A stretch of DNA of 64,000 bases from Patiria pectinifera (GCA_029964075.1 CM057136.1:16170381-16234380), one strand, 5' to 3'; shown: positions 1-12,966, counted from the first letter of the stretch. The notes: a model not told the origin generated them from the letters alone. Translations and numbers: made by a program.

Positions 1-3000
1 TTTCAACTTCAATTCTCTTTTTTCATTTGGATTTTTCCCTAAGCTTTTCCTTTTTTCCCTTTTTTTGGTCATAATGCTATGTACATTTTTAGTTTATAAA
101 ATCCACAGTGACGGGGTTCATTTGTGAAACTAAATGTTTGAGTCGGGAATTGCAAGGTAGACTAAAATCAAGTATCTGGATAGTTTTTTGGTACTTTCCT
201 TTGTTTTTTTTTAAATTTTACTGATAGCATGAGCTCACCAAATAAAAGGGAACATTTTCAATGTGGTATCGTAAAAACAATAACATGATTATCTTCACAG
301 GTCTGCCTTTAGTAAATGCCTCGTTCTCAGCCTCACAAACTTGCACGTTGCAAAAATTAACTTAGATTTTAATCTCAGTCACATTGTGAACAGAACTAGA
401 ACAGGCATTTACTGACGATAACAGACCCTTTCAGGGTGAAAAATGATTTTAAAAAGCCTATAAATTTGAGCCGGAAACTGGTCCTTGTACTTGGTTTGTG
501 AAGTGTCTGTTACAATTGACAGAACCTCTCTCTCTCTCTCTGTATCTATGTTTTGTATCCCCCCTTCCCCAGTCTTTCCCATCCAAAGCTCCTTCCTCTA
601 GTCCAACTCGTCGCAAATGCAGGGCTGAAGTCAGGTAAACGATAACCCCAAGAAAACAAAACAAAATGCAACCAATGCCGCTCCTTTCAAAAAAAAATAA
701 GTTAACAGCATGAGGTCTTCTGTTGCAGTGCTTGTGCTATCTGCATGCTTTCCCCCAGCTGCCCTTGTTCAGATGGTGTCACTCTGTCCAATATGTGGAA
801 AGCGCCCCCTTGTGGTTTTGTTTATCCAGTTGCGTACACTTACAGATACCTGGTGAAGTTCCGTATATGTGCATGCTACTGTAGTGCGTTGTGTTCAGCT
901 TACTGTGGATTTGTTTAGTTTTAAAACAGATTAGAAAACAGATAGATAATGAAATTTTATATTGTTACTCAAGGAAGCTTGTTAGAATGACTAACATTAA
1001 AGTTTGCCTTTTCGTAGTTTCAGAATTCCTATCCCTCCAAAGGAAACTTACTTTTGCCTGAAAAACCGAGCAGCGATTTTTCCAAATTTTTAAAAATGAA
1101 GCACGGTCTTTGCATTTTTTGCACAAGTTGACCTAAAATCACTCTTCCATGTTGTGTGCTCATCAAAGACAACAATGTACTTTTCCATCTTTTGTCTGGC
1201 GATGTTTCACACACCCACAACGCAGGATGTTTTGATTATAAATAAAAGTGGCAGATATATTGGTGACATCATCTACGCGTTCCATATTGCCTCCCCAAGA
1301 TTTTTTTTTCATTGATTCTGCTTTCTCATGCTGATGCAACTCCTACATGTAAAAATATTTTTAGCTTCCCGTTAAATTTCTGTTAAATTTTTTTTTTATT
1401 TCTCTATTGATACATCTATGCTCTTAACACTTAAAGGATTATTTTTTTTAGATGCCGTAACTTTTTAGTTGGCTGTCCTAATCATTTAAAAAGCTTGCAC
1501 TCCATTAATATATCCAAATGTTACTTGTAGTTTGTAGTTGTAGCTCGATAGTCGGAGACAAAATTAGTCATGTAGTTTTAAAGTTTTGAAAATTTGATTG
1601 TAGGGGTGTGCATCGGAACCGAGCGCCCAACTGCTGATGTCACGAGCCGGTTCAAGATTATGGGATTGGGTACCCATAACCAACCTGACTGATTACTTAG
1701 TTATTCTCAGACAATGAATAAGAAAGGTTTTTAATGCCTTTTGTGGGGAATTTTGAAAACAAAAACCAGGCTGAATGGAAAACTAAAACACGTTTTAACG
1801 TGCAATACTGTAGATGACGCTCGCGAAAGTTGCAGTTTACACCGTAAGGCTATAAAGCCCTTTAGACAACTTCCGGGATTTGAATTTTAGGACTGGATTT
1901 CTTTTACGGGTACCCGTGTTGTACTTCAATAGGGTATCCAGTGTCTGTACATGTACTACCAGTAAATGCGCACCACTATTTAATTCAGGGCAACATATTA
2001 ACTGGATGTGTTGAAGGACTTGGTTTCCAACAAGCACATCTAAATTGGATTATAATAGAATTATGAAGGTGCAGAATGTTACACTTTGGAAAAAAAAATA
2101 TATTTAGTGAAGAAGGCAGGCCCTTTTCTTTCAATCCCGGATGGAGAAATAACCTCTCACATAAGTAGCTGTCGCTCTTAAGTTTTCACTTATTTTGATG
2201 TGTATCTGGTTGCTATGCCAGGATCTCTGAGGCTTAATTCAAAGCCCCTACTTAACAGAAGCGACAGGTGTCAAGCAAGATACAGGAGAAAAACTAGCAC
2301 TCTGTTAAGCTGCAAAGACAATATCAGCCAGAAAGTAAAAATAAACAAGCTTTTGGCCAAACTGGAATTGAGCCCCGTCTCCAACTTGGATTTATCCCTG
2401 GACTCTTGTCTATATTTTCCTTTGTATTGGATCGGTACACCGACTAAGGTAACCTGACTTGCAAAGTCCGGATGTGAGCCTAGGACCCATTTATCTCCCT
2501 TAGAGAAGTATGTCAGAATAAAGGTCAGAGGGTCGAAAACTGAGCCTGGGACCAAGTTTTATGGAGCTGCACAGAATTTGCTAAGCTGAGAAAATATTAG
2601 CTGAGCAAAACTAGGTTACCAGCTAAAAAGTCATTCAATGTATACTGGTTGGTACTTGTACTCAGCTGATTCTTGCTTACCAGGAGAATTTACTCAGCAG
2701 TTTATCCTGCGTAGCAGCTCAATCAAATTCAACCCCAGTATCAGTGAATTTATAAGACCAAGGCTTGGAGAAATTTGAGAGTCCCTTGAAAAGAGACTGA
2801 AAAATTCAGGGGAAAAAATTGTGCAGTGTTGAAAAGTTATTAGATCACAGTTGATCAATCCATCGTCTCTGATACGCGTCGGCAGTTGATCTTTCTGGGT
2901 CCCTTGTTTCTCTGTACGGTTCATTACTTGCAAAATGTTGAGTCATTGCTCCGTCACACTTTCGCAGAATCTTTTTAGCAAACCTATTTGCAAATGGAGG

Positions 3001-3682
3001 GACATTTTTTTAGCTGAGTTGGACCCGTATTTCTCATGAATGTATAGTTGTCTTTAGTGATTCATATTGATATTGATGCAGAGTAGTGCAGTCGTAACAA
3101 AATTCTGTTTTTTAGGATTTAAACCCTTAAAACATGTCCACATAATGTAGGTCTCTATTGGTGCATGTTAAAGTAGGTTCCAACTTGCCATGTGCTGCCG
3201 CTGCAAGCATGCTGTAAATATGATTATAATAGCATGCTGTCATGGCTGCGATCAAATGATTACGATGACCGATAATAAACAGGACTTTAATTTTGTTCAT
3301 TTGAAGATCGTTGACTTAGGTTTTGTTGCTGCCTCGTCCCAAATCTTTGTGTTTTCATTTTGTGCCATACATGTACCTGTACCATCCGTGATTGTGCTGT
3401 AAACAGATGTGATTTGCATTTTTTGTTGGTATTGCAAGCATGCATGTAACAGCCACAGCCAACCACTCTCAGCCCACCACTCCCTACCCATCCTAGCCCC
3501 CCCCCCCACCTTCAGCCCACCCCTTCCAATTCCTGAAACCCCACCCACCTTATCCTTTGGACCCACTTCATCATCACCATCACTCGACTTCATGTCTTAG
3601 AGTGTCTATAACGTAGAAGCTCACCATCATACATGTACTTCTCAAAGTTGCACTAAGCCAAGTTCCATTAGATTTCAAGGTC
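1..3682. other. Intergenic sequence, no gene recognised
   Basis: I see no coding region with recognisable protein character; open frames are short and unrelated to known domains. It holds AT-rich sequence, a CT microsatellite near 525, a C-rich pyrimidine tract near 3480-3560, and at about 2566-2700 a fragment with GCTAAGC and GGTTACCAGC motifs. Those motifs recur in an insertion at about 27300-27540, so the fragment is probably a degenerate dispersed repeat. Confidence 0.6.
525..541. repeat. CT dinucleotide microsatellite
   Basis: A short uninterrupted run of about eight CT units, directly visible. Confidence 0.9.
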
Positions 3683-4182
3683 NNNNNNNNNNNNNNNNNN
3701 NNNNNNNNNNNNNNNNNNNNNNNNNNNNNNNNNNNNNNNNNNNNNNNNNNNNNNNNNNNNNNNNNNNNNNNNNNNNNNNNNNNNNNNNNNNNNNNNNNNN
3801 NNNNNNNNNNNNNNNNNNNNNNNNNNNNNNNNNNNNNNNNNNNNNNNNNNNNNNNNNNNNNNNNNNNNNNNNNNNNNNNNNNNNNNNNNNNNNNNNNNNN
3901 NNNNNNNNNNNNNNNNNNNNNNNNNNNNNNNNNNNNNNNNNNNNNNNNNNNNNNNNNNNNNNNNNNNNNNNNNNNNNNNNNNNNNNNNNNNNNNNNNNNN
4001 NNNNNNNNNNNNNNNNNNNNNNNNNNNNNNNNNNNNNNNNNNNNNNNNNNNNNNNNNNNNNNNNNNNNNNNNNNNNNNNNNNNNNNNNNNNNNNNNNNNN
4101 NNNNNNNNNNNNNNNNNNNNNNNNNNNNNNNNNNNNNNNNNNNNNNNNNNNNNNNNNNNNNNNNNNNNNNNNNNNNNNNNNN
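3683..4182. other. Assembly gap of 500 N
   Basis: Exactly 500 ambiguous bases. The round number suggests a scaffolding gap of nominal rather than measured size, so true distance and content here are unknown. Confidence 0.99.
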
Positions 4183-5623
4183 GAACTGTTGTATTTTCTT
4201 GATTTGTCAGGTAGGGAAGCGAGTTCAACTCTAACTACTTTGCAAAGATCAACTACTCCTGTATTTCTTAAAATGTCGTCATATTTGATATGCTCTTAGG
4301 CCCGCATTAGTTACCTAATATGGTAAGCGCGTATTTAACGCCCTATATAAGGACGCGCAACTTATCTCTTCCACTAATTTTGTGTGATGGAATTTAAGGT
4401 AGACTTCGATATTTACGAATAGGCGACTGCCGTTATCCATGCATACCCCACAAAGAATGATATCCAGTGAAGAAACTAGGTTAATTACCAGCACCCGGCA
4501 CCCTTCTTACAGGTGAACTGAACGAGGGTGAAGAAATAATACGTTGGATGCCAATGTGGGTAAAAGTTCGATGTGCAATAATGTTATCTGTTTCGTTTAA
4601 GTGTCACTGGGTTACGATTTGCGTCAGCCGAAGTGTGTATTTAATGAGTCTTTGTTAGTTTAGGCAAACAAAGCCCACTGGGAACAACTGATTTGTCAGA
4701 TGTGCCCAACCCTGTCCTCGTTCAAGTTATTAAACCAATACCATTGGTGCCGTGACTATAATTTGGGATCTCAAAGCTAGGTTTCGTCAAAATGCAACAC
4801 AACATTATCTCACACTATAAATAGTCTCTTTTCATGGTGTTTAAGTCGCGGTTTTGATTAATTGAGATTGTTTTGCCAAAACGATAAAGAAAACTTCGGG
4901 GTGGTCTGAAGTGCTTACACTTTGTTATAATATCAACTCTGCATATCGTAAAATCATGTTTACCAAAAAGGTAAAATATAACATTTAATGTTTCCATAAT
5001 CGTGTTCATTTATACAGTCAGTTCGAGGAGTGGGGGTTGGGTTGGGGGTTGGACCTGAACCATGTACCAACTGACTGACAGACCATCTGACTGAGTGAAT
5101 TGTGTCGTTATACTTTTGCCATAAAAAAGAGTTTTGTGTCCAGCAAAATTCAACTTGAACGAACCATCATCGAAGTACGTGTATTGATCTGTGCCGTGTT
5201 TGTAAGTGATTGACAAAAAGCTAAAGGCCAACCCTTTCTGGTGTAACCGTGAAGAATAGTAGACTTTGTAGTCTAAGTTCAGAAGGGAGCAAAATCCATT
5301 GAAAAAACTGAGCCGGATAGATAAGTACTTTGAAGTTGATATGAGGGCCACACCATATATCAAAGTACAACGCCATGTACTATTTATTCACGTGGATATA
5401 CGAACATTAACATTCAGACGCGTATGAACAGTTTGAGGTGGTGAAGTGTCCATGAATGTGGGTCGTCTGCATGCTGATATTTATACTCAGTATTGATGCA
5501 GGAATCTTTATTTAAATTCCCTTGGTATAATCCGACTGGTTGACACTTTTACAATTAAAGCTCATAGCAGTGTTTTCGTTCTAGAACTTGAGGGACGACA
5601 GGTCGGATCTTCGTGTTGCAACA
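4183..5623. other. Upstream region of the kinase gene
   Basis: No gene recognised. A minus-strand open frame of 117 codons (5010-5363) has no motif I recognise. Just before the kinase start, a TTCTAG at about 5580 could be a splice acceptor for a 5' UTR exon, implying an upstream non-coding exon that I cannot place. No clear TATA box. Confidence 0.4.
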
Positions 5624-8600
5624 ATGACACTCGAGCCGCAAACGACAGAAAAGAACTGCTACGACTGGAACTTGTTCGCAAAGACACCAGGTTTGAAGGT
5701 AAGTAGCTGAACCGAAACTGAGAGGTCATGTGATAACATTGAAACCTAAAGCCTGATCATTATCATGTTCTTCCATTTAAGAATTTCATTAAGAAATGTC
5801 ATCAAGACGCAAACAAATTTCCAATTGCGTTTCTATATTATGTTCAAATTTCAGAGGCCCATTGTGCTTTAAACTACCTGTGCATCCAGCACGTATTTAC
5901 GTCACTAACCTTGTAAACCATTGATGGTCATTTGTATTGTGAATAACCGAATAAAGTTATTTAATCCTGACAAGTCCGTTTTCTCAGTTTGATTTCTTTT
6001 CTTGTCGGGACAGGAATTTGGTCCGAAGTCCAAGATAGAGGCGGTTGACGGAGGGACGATTAATTATGTGTTCCGGATAACAAGTGACAAGAACCCCAAA
6101 TTGACTGTGATCGTTAAACATGGCGAAGACCATGTTAAGGTAAGTTCTGCTCTACAGGTGCTTCACAGGCTCCGTATGTACAAAATGTTTGGACTTGACG
6201 TCACTGCACCATGGCCAATAGGATAGATTAAAAAAATCAGGTGTTTTCTGTTGTGATATGAATTCCTTAATGGTTAATTAATTTGGCTACGTGAAAAATC
6301 TATTTATTTGGTCCTTTTTTGCATTTTTTTTGGTGAGTTTGGCACGAGGTTCTGCTAAAGACACATCAACTGCAGCGCGGACTTGGCACGACAACTCTTT
6401 CATTGTCATGTGCACAATCATTTTCATGACTTCTTCAACCAAGGCGTGGTCCTCAAGTGTCCTTCAATATTTGTCATTTACGCCGCTGAGGGGGTATGCT
6501 TGCATGCACGTCCGCTTTTAATGATGTTAATTTCCATTTGCAGGAGTTTCCAGTTCATCCCTTACCTAAGGCGAGAACAAGTGTGGAATTCTGGGGTATG
6601 ACGAAGATGTCTGAACTGGTTCCTGGATCCGTACCAACTCCATATCTCTATCACCCCGATCACAATTATAGTGAGTGAGGTACCCCGACATCATTCCCCG
6701 ACATCATTCCATTGTGGTTTTAACAATGAAGAAGGCGTTTCTCTTGCCCTTTTCAGCATTCAATGAAACCTCCCTTTTCTGCTGGTCTTTTTTTCCAGAA
6801 ATACAAGGTGTCAATTACAATTTCATTAAACTTAGGGATGCCCTAGTTTCTAGACCATGCATACTTACTGATAAGTCTCTTAAGTTGATGAATCAAAAAA
6901 AGAGTGTTGAAAACGCCAATCCTACAAAGACATTTTCTCCTTGCTTATAATACATACCAAAGCATCTTAAATGTAAGGTAAATACATCTCAAGATTCCTC
7001 GTGCATTTGGAGTGGCATAGATACTCAAATGTGTCTGTTTTGTCTCGTTGTTTCTCGTAGTTGTCATGGAAGATCTGGGTGGCTTCGAGATCCTGCGAGA
7101 CAGACTCAATAATGGCAACCTTGATCTGTCGCTCTTGACTCCGTTAGCACGAAACATCGCGAAACTCCACCGTTCAACCCACAGAGTCACCACGGATCCA
7201 GTCAAACATAAGGAAATGGAAGTATTTTGCAAGTAAGTTGAGAGCAGCTTGTGAAAGTGAAGTTGTAAAATGTCTCATATTTCTTAGACGTATTGTTAAT
7301 ATTTCTTGGGAAACATAATTAATCAAAAATAATCATCTTCCCAATCATTTTTGAAGGAAACACTCTTTCGAGACAGGATGCAGCATGCCACTCCGTTTGA
7401 AAAAAAAATGGCAAGGGAAAAAAATGATACGTACGTTCTCATTTTGTTTCAAAATGGGTTTCCTTACAGAAGATTCCATGACTTTACCTTCGTTCCCATA
7501 TTTTTCCAAGAGAAAGTCAAGAATTCCTGGTGTTTTCTTATGGGATCCTATTTGTCCGATGCCATGGTATCCCACCACGGATCAATATCATGGTTTTCCA
7601 ATAGTATTCATTATTTTCCATAATGAAAGCCAATGGCGTAACTATGTTGTTTCCTTTAGGCCAAGCGGCATGCAGCATCTGGGAGTGATCCATGTCTTCG
7701 TTGACCCCATCGATAGAAAAGGTTATGGGAAGTACGAGAAGGAGGTTGAGGAGTTCTTGAAAGACCCCAAACTCGGTGGTCATTGGGAGAAGCTGAAGAA
7801 CATCGATAAGACCAAGAATGACTGCTTGGTGCATGGAGACTTCCACACTAGCTCTGTCATGATCAGGGGCTCCACTGTCAAGGTGTGTTATCCCACAGCT
7901 TTTCACAATAATTATGGTATTTCCAATAAGTATGGTAGTGCCAATATTGCCAATAATAATTGCCAATAATAATTGTGTTATGGCATTCCCAATAATTATG
8001 GTATTCCCAGTACTTATGACATTCCCAATAATTATTGTATTGCCAGTAATTGTGGTATTCCTATTATTATGGCTTTCCCAATAATTATGGTATTCTCAAC
8101 ATTTATGGTATTCCAAATAATTATGGTATTTTCAACATTTATGGTATTCCCAATAATTAAAGTGTTCCCTATGGTATTCCGAATAACCATCGCACAGCCG
8201 AACTCATTGGGCCTATAAATGGCTTTTAATGTTTGCCTATAAATTGAAGAGTATAACTTCAAACTGTTGAAGGATACAGAATGTGAAGTGACTTACTCTC
8301 GAAAGAGGATTACGGTTTGAGTGGAACCGCAGGTGTCTCTTCAACGTGTAATTGGATGAGGTGAGACACCTGGTACCACTGCAGAGTGGTGCTTTCTCCC
8401 TTTTACGTCCGCTGACCCAATTTCTTTTTTTATCTGCTCTGGGATTTCGATTCTGAATTCATTCATTCAAAACTGAAAGTACCTTCCTTATCCATTAGAT
8501 ATATGAAGATGGGAATTGTACAATAAGAATGTGATTTTAAATTTAAATTAAAATTTTACTTCAGATTTTCGACTTCGAGTTTGCCCACATGGGACCTGCT

Positions 8601-10580
8601 GGGAACGATTTTGGCCACATGTTGGCTAATCTTTACAAACCATACCTGGACCACAAGCTGTATCCTCTCAAAGAAGACTCGACATTCCACGAGAGACTAG
8701 GCGAGGAAATCTGTGAACTGGGTGAGCTGTTATGGGCAGAGTAAGGCCCCCAAAAAATAAGTCGGTCTCTGGTCAGCGCGCGCGTCGATTTTAACCATGC
8801 GCGTCGATCTTTTTTTTTTCCAAAATGTTTCGCAGTAGCTCTAACAGCGCCCTCTATTTCCGCACCTCCTTAATTTTTGTTACCAAAGAGCACCAAGGAA
8901 TGGGAAATTGCACCAAAGCAAATGATCAAAAGCACCAAGGCAAATTATGGAGGACACCAATGTACATGAGGACACCAAAAAAGCAAAATAGTACCCACCT
9001 TGTCTGTACAATCCAAGCTTGAAGGAAAAAAAAAAGCCAAAAAAAAAAAAGCCGCGTGGCCGCGTCAATTCCGGAACTTTGGTCTGACCAGAGACCGAAT
9101 ATTTTTTTTTTGGCCTAACACTCGTTGTAGTTTTATTCAGAGTTGGGTATATAGACCCAACTTGTAATCGGAGAGACTCGGGGTTGGTTTCAGACTAGCC
9201 TCTTGGGTCGTTCCGAATGACTGCAGCGGTAGTTGTTTCCATTTTAATTGTTCATTTATCATGTATACTTGGGTCTAATTACCCATCTTTGGCTTAATTT
9301 GGCTCGGTGCGACTTTGGAACGCAACTCGTAACTAAGCAGGTGGAAATCACGTGTCCAATTCACGTGTCCAAATACGTTGCCATGCATTCCCAAGTCCCT
9401 TCTTAAAAAAAAGTAGAGCAGGAACCTGACTTGCGGCCATTTTGAGGGTATACACTGTCTCCATAGCAAGGAGATAATTATCTACTGACGTCACATGCCA
9501 ACTCTCAATAGATACTACCATTTTGTTTCGTTCATCCTGTTTCGTTGTCAGTTTTCGTTCATCCTGTTCCGTTGTCAGTTTAAAAAAAAACGCTGGCTGG
9601 GCTCCTGCTGGAATTTCTTTTTTTTTTTCATGGAGGGGTTTCAGAATTTTCCCCTGTGGTATTTTAATGATATTGTTTTTGTTTGTTTCCTTATAGTGGA
9701 TATTTATTTCAGGGAGGCTAGGGAGTACCTGAACGATGAAGAATACGAACAGACGGTATCCGAAACGGCTGGATTCGTCGGAGCCAGAATGATTCGAAGG
9801 TACGACAAAATAATTATCTGCTATTTTTAGCTATTCAACTTCCTTTGGTGAGCAAGACGGTGGGCTTAGTTTAAATTGAAAGACGGACATTGATAACACA
9901 GTCAAGGTTATACGTAAAGCTTAATTCTTACAAAATAAAGGCTCGTTATAATATTGGCGAGGAGTTGTTTTGCGTTAGATGCCAATATGGTAATATTTTT
10001 TCTTAAATCTATTGAACACTGATAAGGTGATATCCACCAAAAACTACACACGTATTACCAAATGTAACTAAAATGCGATAGGAAATCACTTCATGCAGTG
10101 GCTACGTATTGAAAGCCGGCTGTTTTAAGAAGTACCTATTCCATCCAATCCTTATCCCTTGTGCATTGTAACTCTGATGTCGGCCATTATCTCAGAGAGC
10201 GAGCCTGACTGACTCTCTGACTGACTCATTGTCACTTGTGAACCGGGCAGTCCTATTAGATAGGATTACCCGCAACGTCAATGAACGGGCTAACATCTGA
10301 CTCATTGTGTAGAACGGATACATTACAAGATTTCCAGCGATTCCAACTCCTTTCTTACTCTACTTAACAGAATACTGTGCGCTGGGACCAGTTTTGCTAC
10401 GATTACATTATATTGTTTTTCTTCTCTAGGGTTTGGGGCCTAATGGAACTCGGCGAAAGCCCAAACCAGCCCCTGACAGAAAAGGAACTACTCCGCCTCG
10501 GCTACAAACTCATCTCGGACTTTGAGAAGATCCGAACAACGCGACAACTGAAAGACTACATGTTTGGTGGGAAAGAATAG
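5624..10580 (+). CDS. Methylthioribose kinase-like protein (8 exons, 377 aa)
   Basis: Predicted to phosphorylate 5-methylthioribose with ATP in the cytosolic methionine salvage pathway. Exons: 5624-5698, 6014-6139, 6544-6670, 7061-7232, 7660-7882, 8565-8721, 9697-9799, 10430-10580. All junctions are GT-AG and in phase (1134 nt with stop). The family is seen from GGTINYVFRI near residue 40 (nucleotide-binding loop, like GDGNLNYVF in MtnK), a VMEDL hinge, the catalytic loop HGDFHTSSV (Asp227), the metal-binding DFEFAHMGPAGNDFG segment (Asp244; MtnK has DPEFAFYGP) and a C-terminal MIRRVWGL that matches the family's MIRRTIGLAH region. Length is near the usual ~400 aa. The start chosen is the first ATG of an exon ending in a good donor. 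Most animals are thought to use MTA phosphorylase instead, so substrate is inferred; another small-molecule kinase of the APH-like fold is possible. Confidence 0.83.
7905..8190. repeat. Degenerate 18-bp minisatellite in kinase intron 5
   Basis: Imperfect tandem copies of an 18-bp unit, GGTATTCCCAATAATTAT, begin about 20 bp after the exon 5 donor and fill about 285 bp. The unit length is a multiple of three and lacks stops in some frames, so both strands show open frames (for example GIPNNY repeats). These are artefacts of the repeat, not exons. Confidence 0.8.
8745..9115. mobile_element. PIF/Harbinger-type MITE in kinase intron 6
   Basis: Terminal inverted repeats start GGCC followed by an A-rich run, then share CGGTCTCTGGTCAG. 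The 371-bp element is flanked on both sides by TAA, the 3-bp target duplication typical of PIF/Harbinger elements. No transposase is present, so it is non-autonomous. It lies 23 bp after the exon 6 donor at 8722. Confidence 0.75.
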
Positions 10581-10702
10581 GGCGCCCTCTTCCACTGAAA
10601 TTCATGAAAGGGGTTCACATTCTTAATACGCGATAGTATACTGAAATAATAACATAGCTGAGGTTACTGTGAATGTGTGCTTCGGGGTGTGACAGCCCTC
10701 CA

Positions 10703-10911
10703 AATAAATTTAAAAATTGGGTGATTTTTTTGAGCATTGCCCTAGGTATGAGCTTTTGAATGGGAAATGGACGAAGAAAATGATTCACAGTACATGATCG
10801 TTTAAAATTGATTGAAAATTATGCATCCTGCTCCTGCACAGTGTAAATTACATCAGTCTTTGCAAAAACAACATAAGGAAAATAACGTGCTCGTCAAATT
10901 TATAAAATAAA
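10703..10911 (+). other. Candidate polyadenylation signals of the kinase gene
   Basis: AATAAA occurs at 10703-10708 (123 bp after the stop codon) and again at 10906-10911. Either could end the kinase transcript. Both lie before the duplicated segment that starts near 10981. Confidence 0.5.
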
Positions 10912-11504
10912 CGAACTATTTAATGTATGATTCCTTTGCTGTTGCCTTTGTACTACTGTACTCGAACAAAACGTGAAATGTGCACTCTGTGATGATAGAA
11001 TTCTGTGCAATTCATTATTATTTTAAATTTAGCACCTCAAAACTAAGAGTAGACGACAATTTAAGACAAGAAATGATTGTTGATATAAGTGTGCTTGGCT
11101 TAGTTTCAGGTTTTAGTTTCAGGTTTTAAATAAGTTTAAACTTGAAGGCCGAAGTTTATAGAGCAAATTCTGTATATACATGTAGCTAGAACCATGTTTC
11201 ATTCACATCGTTTTCATAAAATCAAAAAACAAACCACACACACAAACAGCTGGAGGCATTGCCTTATTTTTATGACAAATTTAAAAACAAGCGCACAGTT
11301 TATTAAATGAAATAATGGATGATGTTTATCAATTCATTCTGCAAACAAATCACTTTCTTCTACCGCAATCTGTAAACTTTTGGCCAAATATGACGTCACT
11401 AGTTCCGAATGAAAACCCTACATAAAAACGGCTATTGATTACACTCATCGTGCGTTTACTTGCACCATATTATATTTATCATTTGCATGATTTTCATCCG
11501 TATT

Positions 11505-11729
11505 CATGGGCGTCGCCGGGATGGCGCTTTCTTCCTCACCCCCTCCCCCCTCCCCTGGAAAAGCAAAACAAAAACAAAAACAAAACAAAAAAAGAGGTGT
11601 GAAATCATATTTGCTATTAATTTAACAAAATGGCCGTCTGCAGGGGTGTCAAGGGGGGTGGGGAATTTGATTTTGGGGAAAATGTGCTTTGTCCCCCCCC
11701 CCCCGAAAAAAATCCTGGCGACGCCCATG
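11505..11729. mobile_element. hAT-like MITE, 225 bp
   Basis: Ends are inverted copies of CATGGGCGTCGCC(A/G)GGAT. The flanks are near-identical 8-bp sequences, TCCGTATT before and TTCGTATT after, as expected for a hAT-type target duplication with one later change. The interior is C- and A-rich with no coding potential. Confidence 0.65.
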
Positions 11730-12782
11730 TTCGTATTTGATTGATTTTGTTGACGATGAGGCATTTTGAATGCTTTATAATAAAGAATATCAGAATAAGA
11801 ACAAACCACGGTGCTATATTGAGAAGGAATTTCTATAGCATAGTTAAGGAGGAGTGTATATGATGAGTTATATTGGATGGAGCTCACTCAACATTTGGAA
11901 ACAGAAATATCTAAATGTGTGTCCATCAGATGAAAATTGAGCTGAAAAAGCAGCCAGGTGATTATTGAATTTTTGGAGGAGGGGACAAGCGGTTCGAAAT
12001 CCGACACTGCTGCATGCTGCACACAGTCATGAATGGCTAGCAAGTGGCCCTTGAGGGCGCTTTATAGGAAGAGCACGGCACAACTGCCGGCCTGGGGTTC
12101 ACCCCAAACCAATGTGAATTTCGCGCCGTTTTTCAAGCGCTTTGGAGCGCTGCACGTCCACGTTTAGCCCTTATTAGGCTTGTACCACTGCCAGCGTGAG
12201 TACGTGAAGAATCCTAAATTCGTCTGAGCGATGAGGAATCGTGTGAGACGTGAATTTCTCTCTAGTATGCTACAGCTCGAATACCGCTGGCACAGCACAG
12301 TTCTTTTTCTCCGAGTATTGCACAGTGCTACGCAGGGACAACAAGGTAGGCCTACGGGATTTACATAATAGTCATTCCTGATGATGGCTAGTGTTTCCTC
12401 CTATCATACTCTGATAAATGGTTTGGAATGGAAAGAATGCACCTGTCAGAGTGGCGTGGTAGACGCACAACAGGAGTAAACAGCATCACAGTGGCTCACC
12501 CAGGAGATATTGAATACTCCATGTTATATTTTGATTTCAAGATGTAAAGGTTTGTTTGCAGTGATAGTAATATAATAGTGAGCTGCTTATGTTCTGAACA
12601 GATCTGGAGAGTCTTAACGTTTTTCGACAGTAAGGACGCGTTGCCCGGTAGAAAAAAAGGGTGAGGCTTACAATCGGATAAAAACTGTCAGACTAAAGGA
12701 ATTAGCACTTGAACAGGTCCAAAATCCACAAAACGACTTATCACCAGATCCTCGTTTATAAAAATCCTTAGACGTCACAAGG

Positions 12783-12790
12783 TATAAATA
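12783..12790 (+). promoter_or_regulatory. TATA box of cadherin copy 1
   Basis: TATAAATA lies about 25-35 bp upstream of a conserved segment (from about 12805) that ends in a good splice donor at 12967. This spacing fits a core promoter followed by a non-coding first exon. The same segment in copy 2 has lost two bases of this motif. Confidence 0.55.
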
Positions 12791-12812
12791 GGCTATTGCT
12801 GGTCGAGTGGTG

Positions 12813-12966
12813 ACAGCGAACCCGGATCTTCTCGTGTGGGAAACTTATAAATGCCAATTTTGTTCACGCGTGATTAGGCACTGCGCAGTCCTGTTTCGTT
12901 TCGTGCGTCCATTTAGTAATTTTGCTGTGCGTCAAGGAAACCCAGGAGCTAACGAACTCAAAAAGG
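12813..12966 (+). other. Predicted non-coding first exon, cadherin copy 1
   Basis: Segment between the TATA box and the donor GTAAGT at 12967. It has a well-preserved counterpart in copy 2, including the bases CAAGGAAACCCAGGA before the donor, although the flanks are more diverged. The transcription start is estimated from TATA spacing only. Confidence 0.45.

Noticed and set aside
3668..4228. Minus-strand open frame of 186 codons
   Set aside because: Almost all of it is the run of N; there is no real coding evidence.
5010..5363. Minus-strand open frame of 117 codons
   Set aside because: No recognised motif, no splice context, and placed just upstream of an oppositely oriented gene; left as unexplained.
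7905..8190. CRISPR-like array
   Set aside because: Units are contiguous and degenerate without unique spacers, and the genome is animal.
7905..8218. Extra coding exon with GIPNNY repeats
   Set aside because: It begins after a consensus donor, and the kinase motifs continue properly from 8565; the repeat has no homology to kinases.
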